Part shown: one piece after another, positions 18,327 through 27,943 of the stretch
Layout: each line of letters opens with the position of its first letter
Numbering within the stretch: the first letter of the stretch is position 1
Source of the DNA: Candidatus Woesearchaeota archaeon
GTDB lineage: Archaea > Nanobdellota > Nanobdellia > SCGC-AAA011-G17 > JACPIM01
Direction of reading: 5' to 3'
Assembly (NCBI GenBank): GCA_016188045.1
Contig: JACPIM010000007.1
Span: 1 to 64,000, forward strand
DNA: 64,000 nt
The notes under the pieces: generated by a model
Seen by the model: the letters and a program-made list of their open reading frames with translations, nothing else
Databases searched by the model: none
Told to the model about the DNA's origin: nothing
Position numbers and translations under genes: made by a program

Positions 18327-18743
18327 TTATTTCATTTTTTTAGTAATATCTATATCTCTATTACACTTCTGACATTTGAATCTTATTACGTCAACGGTTT
18401 CCTTCTTCCTGGTTTCTTCATTTATTCTTTGTATTTTTCTTCTTTTAAACGGAACTTGAATTTCCCCCTGAAAAGCACAAAAAGGACAGGTATATTGAAC
18501 ATTAATAGTCAAAGAATCCTCATACTCTTCCTTTTCAATCTGATAATGGCATTCTGGACAGGCATATTCTATTGCCCTTATCTTTGGCTTGCCAGTTTTT
18601 GGGTCTCTTGGCTTGCTCATTAATGCTTTATTACACTTAGGACATAGTTCCTTGATAACCCAGGCTTTTATTTTTCCGTTGCCTATTGTCCTATTAGTAA
18701 AATAGACACATTCTTCCATGTTAGTTAGCTGTTTTAGTGTCAT
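18327..18743 (-). CDS. Zinc-ribbon protein with three CxxC pairs
   Basis: CPKCNKAL, CPECHYQ, CPFCAFQ, CQKCNRD. Confidence 0.65.
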   Translation of the reverse strand: MTLKQLTNMEECVYFTNRTIGNGKIKAWVIKELCPKCNKALMSKPRDPKTGKPKIRAIEYACPECHYQIEKEEYEDSLTINVQYTCPFCAFQGEIQVPFKRRKIQRINEETRKKETVDVIRFKCQKCNRDIDITKKMK

Positions 18744-18960
18744 TTTTCTCTCCTGTCTTATTTATTGGTGACCAATCTTGCTTAAGTGTAAAACCTATGG
18801 TTGAAATGGTATTTTTAATTGCTTTGTAGAACCATTTAGAGAAAACTGAAAAAAATTGTTTTTGATCCTGTTTTTCTTTTAAATTTAGGTCGTATGAAGT
18901 TATTACTATATAACCAACTAAAATGATTGCTAAAAAAACGAATAACTTTATTTTTACCAT
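18721..18960 (-). CDS. Small single-TM protein, unknown
   Basis: MVKIKLFVFLAIILVGYIVITSYDL. Confidence 0.5.
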   Translation of the reverse strand: MVKIKLFVFLAIILVGYIVITSYDLNLKEKQDQKQFFSVFSKWFYKAIKNTISTIGFTLKQDWSPINKTGEKNDTKTAN

Positions 18961-18969
18961 GTCATTATT

Positions 18970-19809
18970 TTAACGAATAAACTTTATGTTTTTAATCTTT
19001 TTGCCTATAATTTCAATTATTGCCGCTTTTCCGCTAGAAACATCTCCTGGATTTATGATTGTAGTTTTTCCAAGTTTTTGTTTGCCTTGATATTCGTGCA
19101 TATGCCCGCAAATCATAATTAATGGATTGTATTTCTTTATAATCTGATTGTATGGTTCAAATCCTACATGTTTTCCATACATGGGGCTTGTTTTAAATTT
19201 AACTTTATCAAATACTCCATAAGGTGTATAATGAGTCAAAAAAATAAATCCTTCAACTGGTTTACTTTTTGAAAATAATCTAAATAATTCCTTTTTAGTT
19301 TTGTTATATCTTTTTAATCTTTTATTTTGTTTTTTCTTGTCTTTATCGATTGGATGTTTAATATATTCTGTAACGTCAACGTAACGACCATGACCTATAA
19401 CCTCTAAATTTTTGATTTTTATTTTTCTTCTATCTATCAATTTAATATTTTTTAATGTCTTAATCTTATCGTTATAAAATCCTGGTACAAGTTCTTTAGG
19501 TTCGTTTGTATCTCTATAGAAATCAGAATTGCCCCAAACAATGTATATTTTTTTATTTGTGGAATTTAATTTTTTTAAAACTTTTAATCCAGAATCAAAT
19601 CCATTTTTCTCAAGCTTTTTTGCTTTTTTTATACCTATAACTTCAAACCATTTTTTACCTGTCCAATGTTTGAATTGTAAGTTTCTAATTTTCTCTGTGT
19701 TTGGAAAATCACCTGAACTTAGAATTATGTCTATATTACTACTTTTTGCGAGTTTTAAAATTTTTTCTGGCAGTTTTCCGTGAAAATCGCCTATGGCAAG
19801 AATCTTCAT
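18970..19809 (-). CDS. Calcineurin-like metallophosphoesterase
   Basis: GDFHGKLPEK...SSGDFPN...WGNSDF...GHMHEYQGK. Confidence 0.88.
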   Translation of the reverse strand: MKILAIGDFHGKLPEKILKLAKSSNIDIILSSGDFPNTEKIRNLQFKHWTGKKWFEVIGIKKAKKLEKNGFDSGLKVLKKLNSTNKKIYIVWGNSDFYRDTNEPKELVPGFYNDKIKTLKNIKLIDRRKIKIKNLEVIGHGRYVDVTEYIKHPIDKDKKKQNKRLKRYNKTKKELFRLFSKSKPVEGFIFLTHYTPYGVFDKVKFKTSPMYGKHVGFEPYNQIIKKYNPLIMICGHMHEYQGKQKLGKTTIINPGDVSSGKAAIIEIIGKKIKNIKFIR

Positions 19810-19863
19810 ATTATTTAAAAAAGAGTTAATATTTATAAATAATTGTTTTTTAATACAAAAGAT

Positions 19864-20017
19864 AGCCCCATAGTCTAGGAGCTTTTCTTTAGAAAAGAAA
19901 ACTTCGGAAAAGAAAGCTGGACAAAGGCCAATGACGCAGCCCTCTGGAGTAAACTTTAAGAAAGTTTAAACAAAAAAGGGTAAGGCTGAAGCCCAGGTTC
20001 AAATCCTGGTGGGGCTA
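19864..20017 (+). tRNA. tRNA-Gln(CTG) with D-loop insertion (~19879-19925) and anticodon-loop intron (~19948-19982)
   Basis: Acceptor AGCCCCA/TGGGGCT+A; GTC...GAC D-stem; CAGCC-CTCTGG|A-GGCTG; T-arm CCAGG-TTCAAAT-CCTGG; anticodon 19944-19946. Confidence 0.82.
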
Positions 20018-20104
20018 TATTGTTTTGTAAAATATATATTAGATAATAATGTTACTTGACAAGTACACGTAGGGTATTTAAATATCTTTATCTTTCTTAT
20101 TCTA

Positions 20105-20746
20105 ATGTATAATCAGTATGGGTATAAACCAATTCAAACCCCTAAACTTTCTAATAAACTTGCTGAATTGGTGGGTATTATTTTAGGTGATGGTTGTATT
20201 ATGGCTTATCCTAAAAATTCTATCTACTCTTTAACAATCGCGGGTAACTCAAAAAAAGATTATTACTACCTGAAAGAACACGTCTCCTCGTTGTTGAAAG
20301 AATTATTTGATCTGGTTCCTTATTTTTATCTTCAAAAAGATAGGGCCGGCATACAACTAACTGTGAGGGGAAAGATGCTTATAACTTATTTGGTCAAAAT
20401 AGGTCTAAAACCAGGAAATAAGGTTAAGAATAATATTACAATTCCTGGTTGGATTTTAGAAAATAAGTCGTATGTACAAGCTTGCATTCGTGGGCTTATT
20501 GATACCGATGGTTCGGTCTATTTTTGTGGTGATGGTTCACTCTTCACTAAAATAAACTTCTGTTCTGGGATAGAAAAACTAAGAAAAGACTTTAGGAATG
20601 CACTAATTAAGTTAGGTTATCATCCCACACCTTGGAATAAAAAAAATTTAATGATATATAGAAAGAATGATGTTATAAAATATTACAAAGAGATAGGTTT
20701 TAAAAACCTAAGAAACTTAACTAAATTCAAAGCTCCCGTGGTCTAG
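20105..20746 (+). CDS. LAGLIDADG homing endonuclease, apparently free-standing
   Basis: LAELVGIILGDG and IRGLIDTDG dodecapeptides; stop codon lies inside the downstream tRNA-Glu. Confidence 0.88.
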   Translation: MYNQYGYKPIQTPKLSNKLAELVGIILGDGCIMAYPKNSIYSLTIAGNSKKDYYYLKEHVSSLLKELFDLVPYFYLQKDRAGIQLTVRGKMLITYLVKIGLKPGNKVKNNITIPGWILENKSYVQACIRGLIDTDGSVYFCGDGSLFTKINFCSGIEKLRKDFRNALIKLGYHPTPWNKKNLMIYRKNDVIKYYKEIGFKNLRNLTKFKAPVV

Positions 20747-20876
20747 CCCGGTCATAAGAACCAAGGTTCTTATCAGCTCCTTGGAAAACTTACTGGAGAA
20801 TGACGCGAGCTTCTCGAGCTTGCAACCCGAGAAGTGGCTTTAAAGCTACTAGGGAATTCAAATCTCGGCGGGAGCA
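20732..20876 (+). tRNA. tRNA-Glu(CTC) with D-loop insertion (~20755-20799) and T-arm insertion (~20832-20856)
   Basis: Acceptor GCTCCCG/CGGGAGC+A; CGAGC-TTCTCGA-GCTTG; T-stem CCGAG ... TTCAAAT-CTCGG only after removing 25 nt. Confidence 0.8.
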
Positions 20877-20877
20877 T

Positions 20878-21909
20878 TTATTTTTTCTTTTTTAACTTCT
20901 TAATAGATTCAACATTTACATGTGTTTTTGCTAAACCCCAAGCGGTTAATGCGGAGATAATCAAACCTATTGCAGTACTTATTACTATGATATTATCTTT
21001 AATTCTGTCCCCTAATGTTTTTGCTGGTTGGGCTACATTAAGTTTTAGTCTAATATCCTCTATGTTTGATGTTATCAGATTATAGTTTAGATCAAAATCT
21101 TCTTGAGAATAACGAACATATTCTAGTTGCACTTTTTGTATTAAACTTTTTGTATATTCAATATCACCCTCGATGTTTTTTACATCATATCCGTCTGCCC
21201 TCTTGTTAAACATTTCTTCTTCATACTTTCTTAAATCTTCACGGGCCTTTGTTATTTTTTGTGAAGCATCTGTCACATTAATTACCTTTTTTTCATCTAT
21301 TGGCTTTTTTTCTTCTGTCTTTATTGAAATTGTTTTAATCTCCTGTTTTATTAAGTTTGATGCTGAAAATATTTTTATTATAACGTCTGCTTGGTCTCGA
21401 GCTGATACTTCTAGTAAAACATTCAAAAAATTAGATTGTTTTTGACTTAAAGATTCTAGCTTATTTGAATCTTTTGTTTTTACTCCTTCGCCTGAGATAG
21501 TAGCATATAAATCTAATAATTCTTCTGAACCATCATTTTCAATTTGAATAACTAAATTGTTATTTCCTGGATATAACAAGCTTGGTGCTACTGATAAAAT
21601 TTTAACCGAGGTTTTTTCAATTAAAACATAAATTTTATCTTCACTATTTGTTGTTGATTGTAAATCTGTTGATAAAAATTTAATTTCTTTTATTGAATCT
21701 GTATCATATTCTGGTATTGAATATGTTGTTATATTTTCTAATGTTGATTGTGGCAAAGAAAACATACACTCTAAATCGCATTCTTTTGATTGAGGTATTA
21801 TTTCTGAAGATGTAGAATTTTCTATCTTTATTGAATAATCAACTTGAATTGCTTTTACTGTTGTAATGAGAAGCAAAACAATCAAAAAATAAATTATTAT
21901 CTTATTCAT
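20878..21909 (-). CDS. Secreted/membrane-anchored protein with coiled-coil and C-terminal TM
   Basis: Signal-like N-terminus MNKIIIYFLIVLLLITTVKA; C-terminal IIVISTAIGLIISALTAWGLAKTHVNVESIKKLKKKK. Confidence 0.65.
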   Translation of the reverse strand: MNKIIIYFLIVLLLITTVKAIQVDYSIKIENSTSSEIIPQSKECDLECMFSLPQSTLENITTYSIPEYDTDSIKEIKFLSTDLQSTTNSEDKIYVLIEKTSVKILSVAPSLLYPGNNNLVIQIENDGSEELLDLYATISGEGVKTKDSNKLESLSQKQSNFLNVLLEVSARDQADVIIKIFSASNLIKQEIKTISIKTEEKKPIDEKKVINVTDASQKITKAREDLRKYEEEMFNKRADGYDVKNIEGDIEYTKSLIQKVQLEYVRYSQEDFDLNYNLITSNIEDIRLKLNVAQPAKTLGDRIKDNIIVISTAIGLIISALTAWGLAKTHVNVESIKKLKKKK

Positions 21910-21950
21910 GTCACTTTATGGGCACGAAAAGGCTTTTAAATCTTTTGAAG

Positions 21951-21987
21951 AGCTTTTCTTAGAAATAAACGTTCGCGAAAGAAATAA
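21951..21987 (+). repeat. Intergenic copy of Y-tract/AG/R-tract/CGTTCGCG/R-tract hairpin element
   Basis: agcttttcttagaaataaacgttcgcgaaagaaataa; resembles 19880-19918 and 41584-41628. Confidence 0.5.
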
Positions 21988-22005
21988 ATTCTATCTTTTT
22001 TTATT

Positions 22006-22959
22006 TTAACGGAGAGATTTCTTAATTCCCATAATAACGCCAGGACCTATATTTTCTGATGTTGGATCTGAATGTATTTTTTCATGTCTATATTCTGCAG
22101 CCAAAAATAATATGGTATCTTTGGGTAGGATTTTAATTCTTCCTGGAATAGTTTCGATACCAATCCTTAAGTAATAACCTAAACCAGAACCTTCACTATC
22201 AAATCCTTCTATTTTAAATGTGCCTAGTCTTGGATCTGCATCAACAACTAAATGCTTATAATCTATTCCTGTTGTCAATTTTAATAATATATCTTTTAAT
22301 TTAATTTCTGGATAATAATTCAAGTTCAATCCGATTCCTAAAAGTTCATCTGTTATATCTATATCTAAAGGGGGCAGAATTGGGTGTGTTAAATGACTTT
22401 CAACCGTATCTTTTCCATAACTAAATTTTAGTCCTAAGGAAGTTCTTCTTGCCCATTCTTCTTTTGTTAATCTTGAAAAAAAATATTTCCCTTCTAGCTC
22501 TAGAAATGTATTTTCTGTTGTCCTATCTGAAAAACTTTTTATCCTTCCATGATATCCTAATAAATTTGTAACATTATTCCAGAATCTTATTTCTCTTTTT
22601 TCTGGATTTAATGAGTAAAACGGAGTATTTAGTTGGATTAAAAATTTGTCCGGTATTAGGAAATCTGCTAATGTTGTTTGTTGTTTGTTTATATCTAAAT
22701 TAGAGATAGATTCTGGAAGCGGCTCTTCGATATATCTTAAAAGAAGGTTTGAGCTTATCCCTTCTTGTTCAGTTTCTACTTTTGGTTCTTCTTTTGTGAT
22801 AACTTGACTTGTTTCAGATTCAACTTTTTCAGAATATGCTTGAATGGCTTTATCTAAATCTGCTTCTGTTATATTTGGTTTTAAATCTGAGCAGCTAGTT
22901 GTGACTGTTATTAGACCCAAGGCTACAAACTTTTTTAATTTTTTTAAAAAATTATGCAT
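22006..22959 (-). CDS. Predicted lipoprotein with amphipathic-strand-rich C-terminal domain
   Basis: N-terminal KKFVALGLITVTTSCSD; alternating strands GIGLNLNYYPEIKLKDILLKLTTGIDYKHLVV. Confidence 0.5.
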   Translation of the reverse strand: MHNFLKKLKKFVALGLITVTTSCSDLKPNITEADLDKAIQAYSEKVESETSQVITKEEPKVETEQEGISSNLLLRYIEEPLPESISNLDINKQQTTLADFLIPDKFLIQLNTPFYSLNPEKREIRFWNNVTNLLGYHGRIKSFSDRTTENTFLELEGKYFFSRLTKEEWARRTSLGLKFSYGKDTVESHLTHPILPPLDIDITDELLGIGLNLNYYPEIKLKDILLKLTTGIDYKHLVVDADPRLGTFKIEGFDSEGSGLGYYLRIGIETIPGRIKILPKDTILFLAAEYRHEKIHSDPTSENIGPGVIMGIKKSLR

Positions 22960-23049
22960 TTTTGGAACTACGATAAATAGTATATTTATAAATACGTCGG
23001 TTGGCTTTTGAGAAGATTTTTATAGTTTATTTTTATTTTATAATTGTAC

Positions 23050-23164
23050 ACGCCAGTGGGGTAATGGCAACCTTTCGGCTTCCCAAGAACCTTTTTAGAA
23101 AAAAGCTTCACTAAAAAGAAAACAGAAAGAGCCGGAGCTGCGAGTTCGATTCTCGCCTGGCGTA
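23050..23164 (+). tRNA. tRNA-Gly(CCC) with anticodon-loop intron (~23087-23130)
   Basis: Acceptor ACGCCAG/CTGGCGT+A; TCGGC-TTCCCAA|intron|GCCGG; T-arm GCGAG-TTCGATT-CTCGC. Confidence 0.85.
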
Positions 23165-23166
23165 AT

Positions 23167-23691
23167 TTAATTTATTATTTCTGCTTTAATTATTTTCACT
23201 TCTTTTACTGGTTTATCATTAGTATCTGTTTTTACTTTTGCTATTTTGTCAACAACATTCATTCCTTCTATTACTTCACCAAAGGCAGGATGTTTTGTAT
23301 CTAGAAAATTATTATCTGCTAAATTTATAAAAAATTGGCTTCCACCTGTGTTCGGACCAGCATTAGCCATCGAAATGGTTCCCCTATTATTTTTGTTTCC
23401 GCCTTTATGAGAAAATTCATCCTTTATCACATAACCTGGACCACCACGACCTGTCCCTGTTGGATCTCCGCCTTGAATCATAAAATTGTCGATTACTCTA
23501 TGAAAAATAATTCCATTATAGAACCCTTGCTTGACTAAAGTTTTAAAATTACCTGTCGTAATTGGCATATCATCATATAATTTTATAATTATATTTCCTT
23601 CTGTTGTTTCTAATAGAATTTTATTACTTTCTGACATTTTACATCCTCCTAGAATTATTAAAACTAATATTATCATTAATTTGAGTTTCAT
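23167..23691 (-). CDS. Cyclophilin-type peptidyl-prolyl isomerase, lipoprotein form
   Basis: Lipobox [45 protein letters not shown]. Confidence 0.93.
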   Translation of the reverse strand: MKLKLMIILVLIILGGCKMSESNKILLETTEGNIIIKLYDDMPITTGNFKTLVKQGFYNGIIFHRVIDNFMIQGGDPTGTGRGGPGYVIKDEFSHKGGNKNNRGTISMANAGPNTGGSQFFINLADNNFLDTKHPAFGEVIEGMNVVDKIAKVKTDTNDKPVKEVKIIKAEIIN

Positions 23692-23866
23692 AATGATTTT
23701 AAAAAATAGGGAATATATAAATTAATCGATAAAGGATGTGTGCATTGAAAAGTTTATAAATGTTTAATTACAAACTAATGGCGCTTCATATGGTGGGCTT
23801 GTTATCAGGTTTGTGATGATTTCTTCATTTTTGATTGGATACATTAATTCTGCTCTGATAAACACT

Positions 23867-24280
23867 TTATTCTCTTCTGGGATAATGTTCATGAGTATCT
23901 TCTTTTAACGGAAAACCACGAGTCTTATAATCTAAAACTATTAATTTTTTGTCTTTTACAAGCAAATTATCAACTGCACCATGCAAAAGAACATCATTTT
24001 CTTCATCTTTATATTCTATGCCTTTTAAGTTATTTCTCCATATTTTTAGTTTTTCTTTATCATTGAATAATTTACAATCTTTAACTTGTTCTTTTAGTTC
24101 TGGAGGTAGCTGATTTTTTTCCATAAAACGATCAAAATGCTCTTTTAGGATTTTATCCATTCCAGAAGGGAGAGAAGGAAAAATAGATTCAGGACGTTTT
24201 ATTTTTTTGACTATCTGAAGCCATAAGCATCTAGGACAGTCTAGCATTAGATTTATACTTGACGGGCTTAGTTTGAACAT
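23867..24280 (-). pseudogene. Truncated PD-(D/E)XK (Cas4/RecB-like) nuclease
   Basis: GAVDNLLVKDKKLIVLDYKTRGFPLKEDTHEHYPRRE*; out-of-frame continuation IIPEENKVFIRAELMYPIKNEEIITNLITSPPYEAPLVCN downstream. Confidence 0.55.
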
Positions 24281-24435
24281 AATCCATTCTTAATCATAGG
24301 TATTTATATGTTTTTGGAGAGTTACCTCTATCAGTTGACATGACCAAAAAAAGAGTAAAAGATTTAAATAACATACAAGAGCTATCAATAATAAGATAAG
24401 TTACCTAATATAGGATGACTTGAGAAGGTTAAAAA

Positions 24436-25893
24436 TTGACTAAAAAAAACTATTTCCAGATAAGTACTGCTATAGATTATCCCACAAATTTTCCGCACGC
24501 GGGGCATCTATACGAAAAAATATGTACTGACGTTATAGCTAGATGGAAAAGGCTTCAAGGATTTAAAGTTCATTTTAGTACGGGTTTGGATGAATTCGGC
24601 AGTAAAGTAGCAAAGTGCGCAAAAGCTAAAGGCATGGAACCACAAAAGTTTGTTGATTACATGTCTCAATTTTTCTTGAAATTGTGCAAATTATACAACA
24701 TATCCTATGATGATTTTATAAGAACTACTGAGAAAAGGCATGAAAAGATTGTGAATGAGATATTTATGAAAAATTATGATAACGGCGACATCTATAAAGG
24801 AGAATATGAAGGCCTGTATTGTGTTGATTGCGAGACCTTTTATCTAGAAAAAGATTTAGATAATGGATATTGTCCCATACATAAAAAACCTGCTGAAGTT
24901 GTTAGGGAAGAAAGCTATTTCTTCAAGATGAGTAAATATCAGGAAAGATTAATTAAGTATATTAAAGAAAATCCAAGTTTCATTAGACCTGAAAAAAAAA
25001 GAAATGAAATGTTAAACAGATTAAAAGAACCCCTAAGAGATTTAAGTGTTTCTAGGACTAGTGTAGACTGGGGAATAAGGTTACCAATTGATAAGAAGCA
25101 TACTAATTATATCTGGCAAACAGCCTTAATCAATTACCTGACAACTGTTGATTATCCAAATAAAAAATTCAAAGATTTTTGGCCTTGTCTACATATCGTC
25201 GGTTCTGATATTATCTGGCATCATTCCATAATATGGGGTTCATTCTTAATGAGCGCTGGGATAGAATTGCCTGAAATTTTTGTCCATGGTTTTGTGAATA
25301 TCAAAGGGCAAAAAATGAGCAAAAGTTCGGGTGTTGTTGTGGATCCTCTAAAATTAACAGATAAATATCCGGCAGACGCAATTCGATATTTTTTAATCAG
25401 AGAAATTACATTTGGGCACGATGGTGACTTTTCTGAAGAAGCATTGAAAGAAAGATTGAATAATGAACTAGCAAATGACTTGGGAAATTTAGTTAGCAGA
25501 AGTTTAACTATGGTTGAGAAATATTTTGATGGAAAAATCCCAAAAGGAAAAAATGAATTAAAATTTGATATTGAAAAAATAAAAAAATTAATGGAAAATT
25601 ATGAATTAACAAATGCTTTAAGTGAGATTTGGAAATTTGTTCAGGAGATTAATAGATATATTAATAAAGAAAAACCTTGGGAAAATGAAAAGAGGAGAGA
25701 AACGGTTTTATACAGTGTTTTAGACTCTATTAAGATTGTTAGTATCTTATTATCTTCTTTTATACCTGAAACTTGTGAAAAAATAAGCAAACAACTTGGT
25801 TTTGAGATTAAAAGCCTGAAAGATTGTAAAACAAATTTATTAAAAGAAGGAAAAATAAAAAGGGGGGAGATATTGTTTAAGAAGGTTGAATAA
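24436..25893 (+). CDS. metG: Methionyl-tRNA synthetase catalytic subunit
   Basis: HIGH-like PHAGH, KMSKS, CVDCETFY zinc site; TTG start. Confidence 0.93.
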   Translation: MTKKNYFQISTAIDYPTNFPHAGHLYEKICTDVIARWKRLQGFKVHFSTGLDEFGSKVAKCAKAKGMEPQKFVDYMSQFFLKLCKLYNISYDDFIRTTEKRHEKIVNEIFMKNYDNGDIYKGEYEGLYCVDCETFYLEKDLDNGYCPIHKKPAEVVREESYFFKMSKYQERLIKYIKENPSFIRPEKKRNEMLNRLKEPLRDLSVSRTSVDWGIRLPIDKKHTNYIWQTALINYLTTVDYPNKKFKDFWPCLHIVGSDIIWHHSIIWGSFLMSAGIELPEIFVHGFVNIKGQKMSKSSGVVVDPLKLTDKYPADAIRYFLIREITFGHDGDFSEEALKERLNNELANDLGNLVSRSLTMVEKYFDGKIPKGKNELKFDIEKIKKLMENYELTNALSEIWKFVQEINRYINKEKPWENEKRRETVLYSVLDSIKIVSILLSSFIPETCEKISKQLGFEIKSLKDCKTNLLKEGKIKRGEILFKKVE

Positions 25894-26241
25894 ATGTCTA
25901 TTGGTGTTTCATTTGATGTTGATACAGAAAACTTAGAGAGAAATATTTATTGTTTAATCGGTTTTTATGAAATGTACGGTAATGCTCCAGATATTCCTTG
26001 CTTAAGTGGATTAAAAAGGAAAAGAGAGGACTTATTGGATAAGATTATGAGACAAATACAAGAAATGGGGTTTGTTGCTCCTAGTAATTTTATTAATGGC
26101 TTGGTAGAATTTTATGAAACTTATGGAACTAACTTTAATATACCTTGCTTGGTTGGTTTAAAAAGAAAGAGAGATAATTATATAAATGATCTTGATGATT
26201 TCATTAGAGCGATAGTTGAAAATGGACAAAATCAGTTTTAA
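25894..26241 (+). CDS. Unknown small protein with internal duplication, inserted between MetRS alpha and beta genes
   Basis: Two ~45-aa repeats: LIGFYEMYGNAPDIPCLSGLKRKRE... / LVEFYETYGTNFNIPCLVGLKRKRD... Confidence 0.75.
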   Translation: MSIGVSFDVDTENLERNIYCLIGFYEMYGNAPDIPCLSGLKRKREDLLDKIMRQIQEMGFVAPSNFINGLVEFYETYGTNFNIPCLVGLKRKRDNYINDLDDFIRAIVENGQNQF

Positions 26242-26554
26242 TGATTTTAATAAAATAGATTTAAGAGTCGGGAAAATAAAGGCTGTAAAAGAACATCCTA
26301 AAGCTGATAAATTACTAATTTTAGATATTGGTTTAGGTGAAGGAGAACATGATATACAATTAGTTGCTGGTTTAAAAAATCACTATAAAGAAAATGAGTT
26401 ATTAGGAAAAAAAATAGTAGTGGTGAGAAATTTAGAACCTGTTGTTTTGAGGGGGATTGAAAGTCAGGGTATGTTATTGGCTGCTGAATTTCAAGGCAAA
26501 ATTTCATTATTAACTGTTGACAAAGATATTGAGGTTGGTGCAAAGGTAGAGTGA
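26216..26554 (+). CDS. MetRS beta/C-terminal tRNA-binding OB-fold (EMAP/Arc1p-like)
   Basis: DLRVGKIKAVKEHPKADKLLILDIGLG...VRNLEPVVLRGIESQGMLLAAE. Confidence 0.9.
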   Translation: MKMDKISFNDFNKIDLRVGKIKAVKEHPKADKLLILDIGLGEGEHDIQLVAGLKNHYKENELLGKKIVVVRNLEPVVLRGIESQGMLLAAEFQGKISLLTVDKDIEVGAKVE

Positions 26555-26937
26555 ATTATGAAGAAAAGAAAATTTCTGTTTGTTTTGCAAATGAAAATAG
26601 AAGTCTAACTGCCGAGAGAATTTTTAGAGAATTATTGGTGAAAAAATGGTATAAAGTTTCTGATGATCTGAATGCTAAAAGAGGAAGGGTTGTTTTGTCT
26701 GCCGGTTTTAGGCCTGATGTAGGTGGAAGACAAGTAACCAAAGAATTAGGAGATTGTGTTGATGAAATTTTCGTTATGAGTAGATGGATGATAGATGAAC
26801 TTGCTGAGGTATATAAACAAGATGTGAGGAAGATTACTACTTTGGATATACCCAATGCTTATAGAAAAGATGATCCTGAATTAATTAGTTTATTGAGGTT
26901 AAAGCTTTCTGAATACTTAGAATTAGAGGGATATTAG
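26551..26937 (+). CDS. Predicted low-MW protein tyrosine phosphatase-like protein
   Basis: VCFANENRSLTAERIFRELL (CX5R-like loop); GTG start. Confidence 0.65.
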   Translation: MNYEEKKISVCFANENRSLTAERIFRELLVKKWYKVSDDLNAKRGRVVLSAGFRPDVGGRQVTKELGDCVDEIFVMSRWMIDELAEVYKQDVRKITTLDIPNAYRKDDPELISLLRLKLSEYLELEGY

Positions 26938-26992
26938 ATAATATCTCTTAAGCATATAAATATATTTAAAGAAACTAATTTTCTTAAAAAAG

Positions 26993-27943
26993 ATGCAAAG
27001 AATTTGGACCGAAAAACATCGACCTCAGACATTTAAAGAAGTAATAGGGCAAGATAAGATAGTTGAAATAATAGAAGCTATGACTAAAAATAAAAACATT
27101 CCTAATTTATTATTTGCCGGGCCAGCCGGGGTTGGTAAAAGTACTGTTGCTTTAGTTATTGCCAAAGAGTTATTTGGTGATAGGTGGAGAGAGAATTTTT
27201 TAGAATTAAATAGTTCAGACGAAAGAGGGATTGATATAATAAGGGGGGTAATTAAGGACTTTTCGAGAACAAGAGCGATGGGTGATGTTCCTTTTAAACT
27301 AATATTTTTAGATGAGTGTGATAGCTTAACTAAGGAAGCACAACAGGCCTTGAGAAGAACAATGGAAAATTATACAGATAACGTTAGATTTATCCTTTCC
27401 TGTAACTATAGTAGTAAACTAATAGATCCCATCCAAAGCAGATGCAGTGTTTTTAGATTTAAACCTTTGGATAAAGAAGGTGTAAAAAAAGTCATTGAAA
27501 AAATAAAGAAAGAAGAAGGATTAACGATTAATGAAAAAATAAGCGAGGCACTTTATGATATTTCTGATGGCGATGTTAGAAGAGTAATAAACATATTACA
27601 AAGCTGCGCTTCTTTGAATAAGGTAATAACTGAGGATTTGGTTTTTAGTTTAGTTTCTGCTGCAAGACCTAAAGAAGTTAAAGAAGTTTTAGAATTCGCG
27701 GTCGATGGAGATTTTATTAAGTCTAGGGATAAGTTATTAGACACTATGCTGAAACATGGACTAAGCGGATTAGATGTAATAAAACAAATTCAGAAAGAAA
27801 TTTTAAATTTAAACATAAAAGATGAAAAAAAATTAATTTTAATTGAAAAATGTGGTGAAGTTGAGTTTAGGATGGTTGAAGGTTCTGATGAATATCTACA
27901 ACTAGAATCTTTACTAGCAGCAGTTGTTTTATATGGAAAATGA
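26993..27943 (+). CDS. rfcS: Replication factor C small subunit
   Basis: WTEKHRPQTFKEVIGQ, GPAGVGKST, DECDSLTKEAQQALRRTME, SRC. Confidence 0.95.
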   Translation: MQRIWTEKHRPQTFKEVIGQDKIVEIIEAMTKNKNIPNLLFAGPAGVGKSTVALVIAKELFGDRWRENFLELNSSDERGIDIIRGVIKDFSRTRAMGDVPFKLIFLDECDSLTKEAQQALRRTMENYTDNVRFILSCNYSSKLIDPIQSRCSVFRFKPLDKEGVKKVIEKIKKEEGLTINEKISEALYDISDGDVRRVINILQSCASLNKVITEDLVFSLVSAARPKEVKEVLEFAVDGDFIKSRDKLLDTMLKHGLSGLDVIKQIQKEILNLNIKDEKKLILIEKCGEVEFRMVEGSDEYLQLESLLAAVVLYGK

